Assembly (NCBI GenBank): GCA_003342895.1
Contig: PTFA01000024.1
Location: 893,634-957,633, forward strand
Length of the DNA stretch: 64,000 nucleotides
Reading direction: 5' to 3'
Origin: Casuarius casuarius
Taxonomy: Eukaryota; Chordata; Aves; Casuariiformes; Casuariidae
The number at the start of each line of letters is the position of its first letter. Position 1 is the stretch's first letter. The notes beneath the pieces were generated by a model, which searched no databases, was not told the origin of the DNA, and worked only from the letters and a program-made list of their open reading frames with translations. A program made the translations under genes and the position numbers. Below are positions 13,566-27,500 of the stretch, piece by piece.

Positions 13566-14687
13566 AAATCACTACTGCTTGGTTTTGTCTTTCAAGAAAA
13601 GATAAAGGACACAGCCTTATAATACTATTTTCAACATTACTTGTAAAGGCGAAGAAATAAAAAAATAAAATCAATATTTAAAAGAAAAATCAAGTTTTTC
13701 CTCATAGACTGTTTTGTCCTTTCATCAGCAGAAGGAGATGAAATACAATTGGATATAAAAGAACACAACAGGAGCCATCAAGGCATCATCACCACTCAGT
13801 AAATTATCAAACTGCTATTTCCTGAGAGTGCACAGGAAATTGTCAGTAACGTTTAATAAACCAAAACCTGGTAAAAATTCTATTACGGATCCAGTTACAC
13901 ATCACGTGTATTAGACATATTCCTTTTTGGTGTCTATCAGGGTCTTTGGATTTTTTCCTGTACATATTTTTTTGTTTCTTTAAAAAAGAAAATCTAACAA
14001 ATGAAACTCACAATAAAGAGTATTATTTAAATCACCAGACAATACATCTATCAGTTCAAACTAAATCTTCAGAGAACAGGCAGAGAAAAGGGGCTTCGTA
14101 TTGGGACCTCACCTCTCAAGCCACACCGATCTCTCAGTTTAATTTATGTTGTATTCTCCCTGCTACTTCCATTGCCAGCAATGGAAATCTGTACGTGAAT
14201 GAGAAATTACACCCTATGTAAAAGAGCAACAGTCTCCTTAAATCTATTTCAATGTTTAGTAAAATATCAGTTCCTGCATAAAATGTTTTTAATTTTTTTT
14301 TTTTATTTTAAGATTTGTCTATGCAGTGGAGTAATACTTACCTGCTGCCCCTTCAGTATTAGCTATTCCCCATGTAACAGTTATAGGCAGGTTTTTTCTT
14401 CCCTTAAACTTATTACACGCAGCAGTGAACAATGTTTTTAAGTAAAAAAAAAAAAAAAAAATTACAACAGTACTGTTTGTAACAAACACCTATTCACAAA
14501 AAGCAGGAAATTAGTCATGACTTCTTTGATACAACTTTCAGTTTACAAAAATTTAAAAGGCAGTTTTCATCTTTTAAACAGGATTAAACAAACATTTCAA
14601 ATATTTTCTCAGTAGCAAATAGTTCAATAAACACCAGTGATCCCATGCATGAGAACCTGAGGTACGCAATTTAAGGAAAAAAAAAAA

Positions 14688-14709
14688 GTGTGTGTGTTGG
14701 GGGGGGGGG
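14688..14709. repeat. GT repeat and G12 run
   Basis: GTGTGTGTGTGTT followed by 12 G, preceded by an A run. Confidence 0.9.
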
Positions 14710-15644
14710 TCTGAAGCTTGTAGCCAAGTCCCATAGTATCAGCCTGTCTGCAGGAAACCTGGCTGAATGATAGGTGACAAAAATAGTAGAGCATTTTAGA
14801 CTTAGGCAAAACTTTTGCCGTTGCACAGGCTACTGGTCCCAACTCAGTAAAGCATAAAATCATTTGCTTATGCAAGTAAAATATTTAAAGCATATGTTTA
14901 CTTTCCTTAAACTCTACAGCATTTAAGCATATGCTCTAAATGCTTTGGAAAACCAAATGGATTTAAGTGCTTTTCTGAATGGGGTAACATATTTTAGGCC
15001 AACTGTAAAATCTGCTAAGTCAGTAAGAAAAGAAATCAAGAGCTGCCCTAGAGTTGCCTCTTAAAGCCATCTGAGGTCTTGAAACTTAACTCAAAACATA
15101 AAGCGCAGCTATGTGAATAAGTGAAAACTCTGAGAATAAATCTGTTACATAATGATTTACAGCACACTTTAAGAGTGAGCCTTTGTGCAAGGCTGCCAGA
15201 AACCAAGTTTTCGCAAACTATGCGAATATTCTACTCACGTGTATTTCACACTTAATGGAATTTAAAATAAATTCTTGTAATTTGAACTTAACTTCCACTC
15301 TAAGCTCCAACAACTTGTTTTTAGGTAAATTTACAAAACCTCATTTGACCGATTTAATTAGCGCCACTTTTTGCTATGACATTTAAATATTGCCCATCAC
15401 TGAACAAGGACATACAAATGTACCTTCTCTCTTAAACATGTGTGAATAAACCCTAAAGTGTTAAGAAAATACCAAACCCGTTACTCTGAAACAAACGGAA
15501 ACAACTGGTTTCTTCTGTCACGTTTCTAATACACAACTATGTACAGACTGTCTACGGCCTTGGGGAGGGGGGGGAAGAGGGAGGGGAAAAACACAAACAA
15601 CCCCCCCCACAAGCACTATTACTATAAAACTGTAAACAACCGCA

Positions 15645-15683
15645 GTTTGGTTTGGTTTGGTTTGGTTTGTTTGTTTGTTTTTT
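15645..15683. repeat. (GTTTG)n / (GTTT)n microsatellite
   Basis: Pentamer GTTTG repeated, passing into GTTT units. It lies inside the putative 3' UTR. Confidence 0.92.
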
Positions 15684-16573
15684 AAAGTTAACCTTCCCGC
15701 CCCTCAATATAAATGGTTCAAGTTAATATAAACTGTAGTGTCAATCAAGATCAAAATTGTACAAGAGATAAAACTTTCAGTTTGTTAAAATCATGAACCC
15801 AGGACCACCTCTCCCCTGAACAGACAATTTACAGCAAAGAACTGCAGTTTTTACAGTTTTATATGTCATTCAGCAAATTCACAAGCCACCTAGGTAAAAA
15901 CTGCTAGAAAGCAAAATCGCATTAAAGACTTTATGTAACCACCTATTTTTGTATCAAAATTGAATGTCTGAGAGCAACATTAGTATGTTTAACTCACTGA
16001 ATGCAAGACTAGATTGAGGCATATGCAAGAACTATTGCGATGTTTTTAAAGACAGCATCAATGTTTTCATTGTAACATTATCTTTAGATATTGCTGAACA
16101 CAAGACTTTCCCTGAGGTGTAAACATCAAATAACTTGAACAGCTTTACACATCAGCCCCATTAAACAGTTTATTACAACACTACATCTACTGTAATCAAA
16201 GTGGTGCTGTGTACAGACATTATCATATGAACATTTTAACAAGAACAAACTACTATAAAAACAAGCATTTACTTGACTTTTTCCAATTGCTTGCACATTA
16301 TAATTGCCAAATGTATATAACCAGTAATAAAGTTGCAAAAGCTATAAGGTTTAAATCACACAGGTTTCCCTCAAATAAAACAGTTAAGCAACATAAAAAA
16401 GTAAAAGAGCTACTGGTTACCATGTATGCAGATTTGCTTTATTCAGATCTATTCCTGTTCATTTTATCCATGAATCCTTACAGGCTCAGTTCAATCACAT
16501 GAAGCAAACTGCTGGACAAGCATCTTTCCTTGAAGAACGTTTCTTGTCTTGCACGCCGTTCCTCTTCCTTCAG

Positions 16574-19500
16574 CTGTAATGTGTCAAAATTTGTGATGTA
16601 GATTTTGCTAGTCCCCATAATACACAGAAAAATGTTGGCTTATCTATACATACACAAGTCGTGCATCTACTTCACCATAATGTAATCTAACACAAAATAC
16701 GTGGAAGCAGTAGCTACTTGTTTGTGCGAGAAATTGTTTTATAATACAATAGTTAAAAATAAAATTAATGTTGTTGTACAACAAAGTTGAAAGAATATGA
16801 ACTTAACAATTGAAGTATTGAACTATAAAGCAAGAAATAGCTACTGTTTCTGTGATTGATGGAAACATTTATATAGGACATTTCCTAAAGTATGCATTCT
16901 GCAAGAGTAAATGAGAAAGCACGTAAGATAATTTTGCCACAACTAGATTTCTCCTTTACATGTTTGCCTGCCCACTTACAGCAGTTTTAAACTGATCTAC
17001 TTGACATTTAAATAATGCACTGATTATAAAATGAAGTGGATGGCTTACAGCTCAGTAACATTTGAAAGTGCACAGAATCTGATACCAATACTCAAAGATT
17101 TTCAGACTAGTGGCAAGCAGTATGGGCTTCACATCTAAAAGTACACTCTCAAATTTTAGTCACAAGAACCCAGTTTTCAAATAATACAATATAGATTTGC
17201 AGGTTTTCTCACCTACTTTTCCTAGAAAAATCCCCAAACCCTACTTCCTACTCTCATCTATTTTAGCAAATTATGAACCACACCATTCAAAGATAATTAC
17301 TGTAACAGTTCACAAAATACTTGGGATGGTATAATTCCATACACAGGATTTCAATTGAATTCCATTACAAAACATAATTAATTAGCTTCATTTCATTAGT
17401 AATTCACAATTTCAACATTCAGTAATTTCAAAATAATTTAAATCAAATTGTATAAAAAGCCAACACATTAAACTGTTCATTTGAAAAACAGACATTTAGA
17501 GGAGCAATTTCATGAACATACACCAGTACACAGCTGTCAAAGATCCTTTTACTATTATGGTGATTCAAAACAGTTCAGAAACAAAGTAATTGATTTTTGT
17601 ATGAATAACTGACACCTTCTTCTTCCTTTCCTCAAAATGACCATTATTAACAATATTAAAATAGCTATAGCCAAGAAGTTTAGGCCCTATATACTACAGT
17701 GTGAACATAAATTAATCCAAATGTGAAGCAGTGACTGGAATTTCTTTTCTCATTCACAGACTTTCCTCTCCAGTGATGAATGTATTGACCAGTAACTGCT
17801 CTTGGGGAAATTCCTTCCCCAGAGACCAAAATCTCCAAAAGTGCTTTTAAAACTTAACTTTTCAGTAGCAAAGTGAGGAAGTGCTACCCTCACAAAAGGA
17901 CGTATTTAGAGCTGCAAGCTAAGTCAGCACGGACGGACAGGGGAGGGTCTCAGTTTTTCAGTGGAGCAAATAAGTATATGACAGCTGTGAGACTGTATGT
18001 CAGAATTTGCTGCTCTCATAGTACAATTGCTGTGGCAAGAATTATGGATCTTTATCATTTCTATGGCGACAGTTAACAGATCCAGAGCACCGTATATATG
18101 ATTTATAATACTAGCATAAGAAAGCTTCAGTTCCTGGGAAAAATTTGCTAGATTTGTAAGGGAATTATGGAACTACAGGAACTTTAAAGAATGCATGATA
18201 AACTGTACTGAGGATCAATGCTTTTCAATATAGGGATTTTAAGATGGTCAGCATCACACTGAACCTTCATTTTATAAAAATGTTACCCATTAAAATCCCC
18301 CGAAGTGTTATAAATTTTGGGTCCAAGTATTCTGCCACTGTAGTTTGGCAAAATTAGAAAACTAAGGTAGTTCCAAAAGGAAGAAATTAAACCGTATGGA
18401 TTATACCTTCATATTCAGCACTCTTCAGTATTCTACAAGGAAGTAGAATATTGAAGCAAGAAACAACTTTAAAAAAAAAAAAAAGAGGGAAGAAAAATAA
18501 CATTAAAGCTCTAGTTAATGCTTCTTGGCAATGCTCTTTTCTGTCTGCCTAAAGTTAATTTGAGCTATCTGTCCCAAGCATAGATTAGATTTGTACAATT
18601 TAACAACATACAGCAAACAGATTCTTAGCATTTCTAATAAAATCCAAATTTCAGACTTATCTGTTAAATAGTTCTTCCGTGGTTTAAAATTTAGTATTTT
18701 ATGCCAGAATATTTTATAAATGAAATCCCAGAACTTTAACTTAAGTGAACAAACATTTTTATATTTTAGCAAGATGCAACTTGAGCACCGGTTTTCACAC
18801 TTGAAGACAGAATCTTAGAATAAAAACCCCATAGATAGATAGATATTTAAAGCATCTTGCAGTAGCAACTCTTCTTTCCTTTAATTCTGATCATCCAAAT
18901 ATGCATATGAAAGCTTTAAACAGCTTGTGAAGTCTGAAAATTCTACAATAATTTAAAGCTGTATGTGCACATGCCCTTTAGGTTTAGGTAAAATGGTGTA
19001 ATATAATCTGGTGTAATATAAATAATCTGATATTTTCAGGAATTGAATTTCAGTCTCCCAATGTGTTCACATTTGAGCAAGATGAATGACACACATTTGT
19101 CATTATATCCTAATTGCTCCTAAGAATGACTTATGTAATTCTTTTTATTCTATAAATAAAAAAAAGTTTATGCAAAGCAANACCAAAAAAAAAAAAAAAA
19201 AAAGAAAAAGCCTCACACCCTACATCTTCATGGCCAAAGTTTGTTTTAACCCAGCCTAAGTTCTAGAATATCACAGACTTCCAAACAACATGATGGTTTA
19301 GCTACAACACAGTGAGAAGGAAGCAGTTTCAAGCTTGACTCTGTATTTGTCTTTCTACATGTAAGTTAGGATACATTATCAGTTTCTGTTCATTTACAAA
19401 CCGCTATTCTTTCACCATTAGCACTTTCCGTTTATTCCCTCTTTTCCTACTACTACTGTACTTACCTGATATCTTTGCTCAATCTTATAGTGTATAATTT

Positions 19501-22500
19501 TGAACAGAACAATTTCCTACACCACAAAAATTCATACAGGGAAAAAGAAAAGTATATTCCCAAACTATAGTTTCATTCATAATATGTTGTCATCTATTAT
19601 CCCAGCTTGTCTATTCACCGGAAGTAACTGATGAACACACAGGTGTGTTCAGAAAAAAAGACTACATTTTAGTTCACAAATTAAAAAGCTGTGAGGTAGG
19701 TAAGTATCTTTAACATTAATATATGAGAAAGACACAAAAAGGTAGATCAGGCTGCCACAGGAAAACATAAAATGAAGAGCTGTCATTTCTTTTTTTTTTT
19801 TCTTTTTTTTAAATAAGAAATCTTAGTTCTCAAACCACAATGAGCAAAAAGGGGAAAAACTGAGTTTGTTCATTCTTTGGAGAACGCTATCAATCCAGCA
19901 TTTACGTGTGCTAGTAACTGGTTTCAAATATTATACAGCCTTGAAGACAAGCTTCTTGGGGAACTTTTATGGTGCTCAAATTTGTCAGAACTGCCAACTT
20001 CACAAACAAAAGGAAAAAAGGCACAGGATGTGGGGAATATAAAAATACAAATGTGTCTTAAAACACCTCAGAAGACAATGAAATTACAGTAACGTGTTCA
20101 TGGAAAAAAAGTAGTAAGTTAAGTAGCTACACATTTAAAAATAAACAATAGCATAAGCTCTTTTGGTTCATTTGGCTCTGGAACCACCCTATCACCCCTC
20201 AAGAAAATGAGGGATGTCACTAAACATTTGTAAGAAGGAAACAACATGCTTCTATGAAGCACCAAAGTAGCCATAAAATACTTTAAGAAGCACATGAAAC
20301 AGTGGCACTTCTTGTCTTTTCACTCCTCTACAGTGGGTTTCAAATACTGAATCAGATGCACAGAGCATTTCTCATCTGATGAGTGCTAGATGCAGTAAAA
20401 AAGTGTCAAACATTCTGCTAAGAATTTGGGGAAAAAATAAAAATAATACTCTGCATTCTGTAAAAGTGGTCTTTTTTTTCAGCCCCACAGAAATGCTTCC
20501 TCAATAACGCACATTTTTAAAAAAAGAGAGATTGGGTAAATAATGTTCATAATAGCTTAATAATAATGAAATAGTCCCAGGCAGCTATCTACTCCTCGTT
20601 CTTGAACAACGCTACCATGATTCACCTAAAATTCAGCTATTAACCAGAAGCTTGTTATTAAAACAATTACAAAACAGGCATTTTCCTATTAATTTACAAG
20701 GTGTCTTAAAAGGCTAATTTATTTTCATACTTTGCTTACTGATTATGTGGTTGCTAATACACTCTAATAGGCCAGTTCCTATTTATACAGACAAAAATAT
20801 AACAAATGCTATTAATACTATCAAGTACCATTTCCCCTCCTGACACCAAAAAATGCCACCATTATGCCATGTGTTAGTTCTTAAAACACTCCAAAGCTCA
20901 AAACTATTTCAGGGATAGATGAAAGCACATTTTGAAGAAGAATGTGAGCCTCAGAAGTACATTTGACTTTACATGATTTTGCTTACAGTGGTTTGAGAGC
21001 ACAAAAATCAGAGAAAAGCCATGAAATACGGAATACAAAGTCTACATACATATCAGCTGTTACAATGTTAGTGCAGTTTTTCTTNGCAATTCAGTCCAAA
21101 TCCATTTTAAATAGAAAATAATCAATTGACCCAATAACGAAAACATAAAATGAAAAGCTTAACATTCAGCAGTTATAGAAATTCAGACAAATTAAGATTG
21201 GGACAAGGTATCAGCTAAAACACATCATTGAAATATCAGTTAAACTAAAAAAAAAAGCTGTCTAAAAAAAGTCAGGGCTCATTCTGATAAAGTTATATTA
21301 CTGTTCTGTTTGTACACATTCATTTTAGTATTAATGCTTCTAAATATGATTCTATCAGATTTTTTTTTTACTCCTACAGGCTGGACATTTGTCTTTTTTT
21401 TTTAAACATCAATAAGTCTTTCTACTAGTAAAGGCAAGATGTTTCAAGGAAACATTCAGTTTATAGTAATTCTGAAAAATGTATTATCAATGTATATGAA
21501 AGCTTTACTCAAATGAAGGCACACAACAATCTTGTAACAATGTAATTTTAAATAATAAAGTGTACAAACAGAAGTGTAAATATCTGCTATGGTACATCTG
21601 ATTTTTTTTGGAGAGAGAGAGTTTTATAGAACACATTTAATAATTTACTCCAATTTAATCCATCTCTATAAATGTAAGTAAATACAATACAAACTGAATT
21701 TCACTGTACACAAAAAATGTTCACAATGAACCTTCAAATCCCTTCTAAACTAGATGTGTAACACTTTTTTAAAATATGCCAATACAGTTTCACAGTTATG
21801 ACTATAGGTACACACAGAAATAAGAAGTATAGGTGCCATTCAAGGGATGCAGGCACACAAGCAAATCCAAGTTATCTGGTAAAACACAGTGATATGGGGA
21901 GCAGCTCCTTTCAGTACTGCTGCTATTTATTATATGACTGAGATTGTTAAATCAGTTTATGAATATTAAGCAATGTAAAGAACAAAACAAAAAAATGTAT
22001 GGTGACATACATCTTGGTGGAAATGAAACATACAAACCAGAAGATCACTGTTTTTTTTTTTTTATATATATAAACAAAACTACAAAAAAGTCCTCCTTCA
22101 TTAAGACAGTAACACAACAAAATGTTTACAACTTATCTTTTCAAAAATACCAAATGCTTTCATTTACACACAGAATACTAAATTTGCCCTTTAATCAAGT
22201 TCTTCTGACCTATTTTCTTCTTTGTGCAAGGGAATCTTAGCTATACAACTCCTCTGAAAAAAGTGAAGTCCCAGCACATAGCAAAGCTGAAGGAAGTTGC
22301 ATATGTTAATCCCACCTGAACAGAGACTGAAATCACAGTCTCACAACAGGATTAAAATTCATTTTAAAATTGTGTTTTGGTAATTACAAAATGCAACCTA
22401 ATGACCTTGGATATGTTTCCTTGGGGGGGGGTGGGGGGGAGGAATCTGTACTTGGCACAGAAACTCCACATCTACATACATTACAGTCTACATACACAAA

Positions 22501-24327
22501 AATTAAAGCTTTATTAACAAAGCATGTCAAGGGTTAAAAAAACAAAAACAAAAAAACCCCCCTTAAATTCCAAACTATGAACAATTTTTAGTATAGCTTG
22601 CTTCTTTCCATCAGAAGTAAAAAAAACTCTGGAAATGCATCCATAGTTCAGCTCAATGATTACCTCCTATTAATAACAACTATTGGCAAATATCACAAAA
22701 TCCAATTCGACAAGAGAAACTACATTTATTTTTGTTAAATCTGTATTTTTATGTTCTGACATTTTACAATTAAGGACCACAGTTGCTATTTTTTTAATGA
22801 AATTCCAGAAATATTTTACCAAGCCATTTTTTATAACAAAAAGTGGCATTAAGAGATATATACTACTGTTGGCTTTATTTCAACTGCCACATTTCACCTT
22901 CCTATTTAAGCCTTTGACTCCCCTTTTCTTCCCCTTTTACATGTCCCCTGTTAGCATATGAACCCAAAACAGCATCCCACGTAACACTGAATAGGCTGGA
23001 GTGTTTGGTATCACATTTTGTTCTCTCCAGGACTCAGTGCCACAGAAGCCTACTATGAAAAACTGACATTCAATTGATACAAAATTATAGGTCTATTTTT
23101 ACTTAGGAATATAGTTTACATGACTTCTAGAAAGTTTTGCTTTATTTAACTTCTGCAAATGAGTTTCCATGAATAAGTGCCACATGCAAATGTGGAAACC
23201 AAATGTGAAGGTAAACATAAGAAATGAAGTTAGGCAGACAAGCAAGTCTGCTAAATTTCAATTTTAAAGTAGATTTAGCAGAGAATTCTCCTAAAAAGGG
23301 AAAAGACTACCTCGATGAAAGCACGAGGCAGGTTTTTATTCCAACTGTCAAATACAAGGAATCATGAACAGTTCAAATTACTGATCCTCAAAATGGGACA
23401 TTACGTAACGTGATGAGCATTCCTATGTATTTTAAAGTTCTCAGTAGCACACTGAAAAAAGCATTATTCAAAGTGCTACTCCGTAGCTATCTAGATATTT
23501 AATGCATGTGCGACTGCAGATATATGAAATAAAAGAACACTTTAGCATGTGAACAACCAGAAAAGAACCAATCCTTGTGTCATTCATCTGTTTATTCATC
23601 TTCAGACAATGGCTTTACTACCAAAGGGGTGAAGGAATGAAAAAGCAGGGCAGTGGAGGGGAAAACAACCAACCGTCAATCTAATTGAATATAATACCTG
23701 AACTTGGTTGAAAGATAAGAAAAAGACAGAAAATACTGAGAGGCCATATTTCATAAATTAAAGAGCAAAGTCTGGCTACATTTCTTGAATTTGAGTAAAA
23801 GTCACTGAAACCAATTAAAAAAAAAATCCACTTGTGTAAGGACTGCAACAATACGTACATGTGCTCCCTACACTGACATAATCCAGACATTACATATAAA
23901 GTGCTAAATGCTGCATTCCTTGCACAGGTTGATTATTATTTTGAAATACAAATGAAAATAAACCCACAAATTTGGTATAAAGATTAGAGAGAGCAGATTT
24001 ATGAGTCTGGCTTACTGCTTTTTTAAGAATTGGTTTAATCCCCCTTCATAAGAACTGCAACAGTTAATACCACACCACAGAAGATTAGAAGGCATGCAAA
24101 CTGCAGAAGAAAGGAATCACACAAATACTCCCTCCCTCCCACAACCAGGGTTACCTGTCATTACTTACCTAAGTTTATTTCAGATGCTACAAGAAGAAAG
24201 TGATTCAGTACATACTGCTGGACCATTTAAACGCAGACATTAACTGTGTAAATAATCTCAAATCTAGAGTAGTTACTTTTAGTAAATCAGTAACAGTTAA
24301 ATTCAAGAACATGAAACAAATGCTCAC
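16574..24327 (-). other. CPSF6: Putative CPSF6 3' UTR intron (intron 9)
   Basis: The donor AGAAG/gtgagc at 24327 lies 5 nt after the stop. The best acceptor I saw is ttacag/CTGAAGG at 16574, preceded by a branch-point-like TTTTGAC but only a weak pyrimidine tract. The interval is very AT-rich, with a poly(A) run at 19185-19203 next to an N (19181), another N at 21085, and G runs at 22423-22442. Human CPSF6 transcripts have, to my knowledge, a separate non-coding last exon, which supports the idea. The exact acceptor is inference. A stop this close to the junction would not be expected to trigger nonsense-mediated decay. Confidence 0.45.
22423..22442. repeat. G-rich run
   Basis: Nine G, T, then seven G, inside the putative 3' UTR intron. 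Confidence 0.9.
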
Positions 24328-24522
24328 CTTCTCTAACGATGACGATATTCTCTCTCTCTGTCACGTTCTCTGTCGCGGTCTCTGTCACGGTCACGATGCC
24401 TCTCCCTTTCACGGCTTCTTTCCCGGTAATAGTCATCATGACGATCTCTGCTACGTGATTTGTGGCGTCTACTTTTTTCTCTTGACCTACTGTGGTCCCT
24501 CTCCCTGGATCGTTCACGTCTT
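24328..24522 (-). CDS. CPSF6: CPSF6 exon 9 (RS-like domain and stop codon)
   Basis: The coding part is 24333-24522 (1 nt, 62 codons and TAG at 24333-24335). It encodes the charged RS/RD/RE domain, [17 protein letters not shown] through runs of [10 protein letters not shown] to EYRHR, used in the family for nuclear import by transportin-3 and for protein contacts. After the stop only AGAAG remains before a strong donor, gtgagc, so the exon probably ends at 24328 and continues into a 3' UTR exon. The acceptor is a TAG/AAG tandem, giving either 552 or 551 residues in total. If the donor is unused, the exon simply continues as 3' UTR. Confidence 0.96.
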
Positions 24523-27500
24523 CTAAAAGAAATTACTTCATTAAATTTTTCTTCAAACTACAAGCCATCCACGTTGATTTTGTGATCAAAAACAATATGA
24601 GAGAAATACCTGTTCACTGTGGTGCGGAAATGTTTTGGTATATAACATGAAAGATAGCTGGTATAGAAGGTGGTGGCTAAGAACTCAGTTACAGATAGTA
24701 GGGAGGTGTCATCCACTTCCTAATCTTCAAGCAAAAGTCAGAAAGCACGTGGACAGAATGGAGAACAAGATGGCTGAAATCAGCTGGAGGAATACACCAT
24801 ACCTCAAACGATCACTACAACGTGGCTGCTAATATGAATACTGAAAATCTGTGCCAGCAACAGCTGTCTTTGTGCTTTTAATATTCAAGGTCAGCTATAC
24901 TACTGCTACAGTATCCAAATGTACTATAGGCTCAATGTTTGGCCTAACTCTGAAACGGGTGTTATTTAAGCTTTTAAAGAAATACTAATCTCTGATTTGT
25001 ACTAGGTAGTACCTTCCCTTTTAATAAACAGTTGCAGATGGAAGAGGAAAGTTTTACCTGGATCCAGAACCATAAGACTTGGACTCAATTCCATGAAGGC
25101 AATCCTGAAGAGAGCTAATAAGTACTTTACAACGATCATCTGCAGATACTTTGGACTGTTTAATTAAGGAAATCGCAGTTACCAAGGTCTCTATAGCACT
25201 TCCATAATCCCCTGAAAATGATATAAAGTCATTATTAGAAAATTATGCAAATTAGAACAGAGATTTATCATCTGTAATAATATTACCATTTGGAGCATCT
25301 TCTCTTCAACAGCCATCCAGATAATTTACTGTAGGACCAAATATTAAAATACTGTCCAGTTTAGTAATCAGAAGGTATTCTCAAAAACTAGTTTGAGTAC
25401 AATACAAAAATCAATCACAGATTGTGCCTCAATTCAGTCTCACATCATAATAATCAGAAAAATGTGGCTTCGGGCAGCAAGTTTCTTAATAGGAAAACTA
25501 TAAACTCTTTCCAGTCATGCAGAATGGGAAACATTAATTGAGTTTTACTGACCAGCACTGGCATCTGATACAGCTCTTGAAATGGCACTGCTTGAGATCG
25601 CCCTATTTCTATTCATGATTTCTTCAAATTCTGCTTCACTTAGAGGTGTCCTGGCAGCATCCATTTCTCTGCAAGTAATAAAACTACTATTTAAAAAAGT
25701 CAGAAAAACTTATGAAGATAGCATTGCAGTTTTAGCAATCCAAATTTGCAACTTTAAGCAAAGTGACAAACAGAAAAGAAAGCAGGATCTGTGTTTGGTT
25801 TTTGCTTTGTTAAGAACCATGTTACAGTATAAAATCCTGAAGGCTAAAAGAAAACAGTAAAACAAAACAAAACAAAACACAGTTATGATATCTGCTATAT
25901 AAAACAGGCTTATTCTTGTTCATCCCATTTACTGTGAAGATTCGGCAGCACTTAATACTGTGCTTTACAAATATGACTACTTTCACAACATCCTTAAAGG
26001 TATGTAAGTAAATATTATCCCAATTGAATGGATGTGGAAATGCAAGTACATGCGTGATGCATTTTGAGCAAAATTAGAGATCATTTTTATAACAATACTG
26101 GAATTAGAACTATACGTTCCTGTTTTCCAGATTCCTGAGACCAGAATGCTATAACTTAGGAAAAGCAAATTCAGTCTATCATCTTTAAAACACTCTATTT
26201 CCTGAAAGACACTTCAACATTTTACAGCTGATTTTTTTGTGTGTGTGTGTTTCTGGTCAAGTTCAAGGTACTCTGAATTTATCTCCAAACTGGTCATAGT
26301 AAGGAGGAAGCAATAAAGGAGAATCCTTGTTCTCTCATTTACACTTTTTTCTTTAATTATTAGCTGCCTATACATGGTTTCCAAAGTAACGTAAGTTAAC
26401 CTATACAAAAAACTTCCCTAAAGTTTTGCAGTGTCCTATTAACCAGCCTCTGCACCATACAGAAAATCTGGAGGAATGTGTTAGAGACAGAAGTTGAGAC
26501 TGTCAAACTGGCCCACTGCTTGATGATATTTCTAAAACAGTGTTAGTTCTTCTGGTAGAAAGAAAATGCAGAATCATAAGCAATGCTATCCTCTTAAGTG
26601 CAAGAAGTGGAACAAGATCCTATAGCCAGTTTAGCATAAGAGGAAATGTCTAAAAATTCATACCTCCCTGAGTTTTGAGTATTATTTTTCGTGTGCCTCC
26701 CATAGAATGGAAAATGTATTTTTTCTCTTATGGACATGTTATTTCCAGTGAAACGCCTATGATATATAATTAATGACAATTTAAATAGTTATGGATGATA
26801 GTTTTAACATTATTAATGAAAATACTGGACAGCAAGTAAAGTGATACTGTCCTATTCCCACTCCTTCCCTCCCCAACCATTCTATAAACTGTGGACAACC
26901 TATATTTTGTCTGTCAAAAGAAACTTATTTATTCTATTTCAGGCAAATATGCCAAATGCTTGAGTTTCTACAGTTTCTGTATGAACATAATATGTACAAA
27001 TGCTTATTTCTCCTTCAAAAAAAAAAAAAAAACCTTTGTGATTATATGTAAAAGGAAGCATCAAAGCAAAGTGTCTTTGCAGAAAAACAGCGTTATGCAA
27101 GAAGTCTCTCATACTAGGAGTAAAATCACAACTGAAAAATCCATATGTAACTACAAGTACATTTCTTACAATTTATCCCAAAATGTTTTAAAGAATACAA
27201 ATATAGTGAAAATTAAGAAACAGCAGCAAGACAGAGATATTTGAAAGCACAGATGAAGATGTTTCAAACAAGATCTGAAAAGTCTGATGAGTCAAGTCAG
27301 AGAGACCCGAAAACTCTGTCCCAGATCAGATTAACCATAGAAAAGGCTACTGCTACAAACACAGCAAGACTGTACCAAATGAGCAGAAGCAATTTCACAG
27401 AAAAGGAAGACAAAAGCCTTGGAGTAAATCCACACTTGTTTTTTGAGACAAAAAGACTAACTTTAAGTTGAATCAATGAAGAGAAAGTGTTCCAGCAGAG

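Larger units (their letters stand above)
11025..16573 (-). other. CPSF6: Putative CPSF6 last exon / long 3' UTR
   Basis: About 5.5 kb of AT-rich sequence with no coding content on the minus strand beyond the first ~90 nt. It begins after the candidate acceptor with a purine-rich stretch (CTGAAGGAAGAGGAACGG) typical of exonic enhancers. Minus-strand AATAAA hexamers that could give shorter forms occur at 16438-16443, 14302-14307, 13459-13464 and 11939-11944, and the best candidate end is at about 11046-11070. Short runs inside include G12 after GT repeats (14688-14709), CAC/C13 (13544-13565) and a TTTGG array (15645-15683). The boundaries are inferred, not shown. Confidence 0.4.

Noticed and set aside
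19171..19210. Processed pseudogene tail at the A19 run next to an N
   Set aside because: No coding similarity upstream and no target-site duplication that I could see. Simple A-rich runs are common across this intron.
24287..24526. Open frames on both strands over the RS-domain exon
   Set aside because: They are out-of-frame readings of the repetitive Arg/Asp/Glu codons. The true frame is fixed by splice phase and by the conserved EYRHR end.
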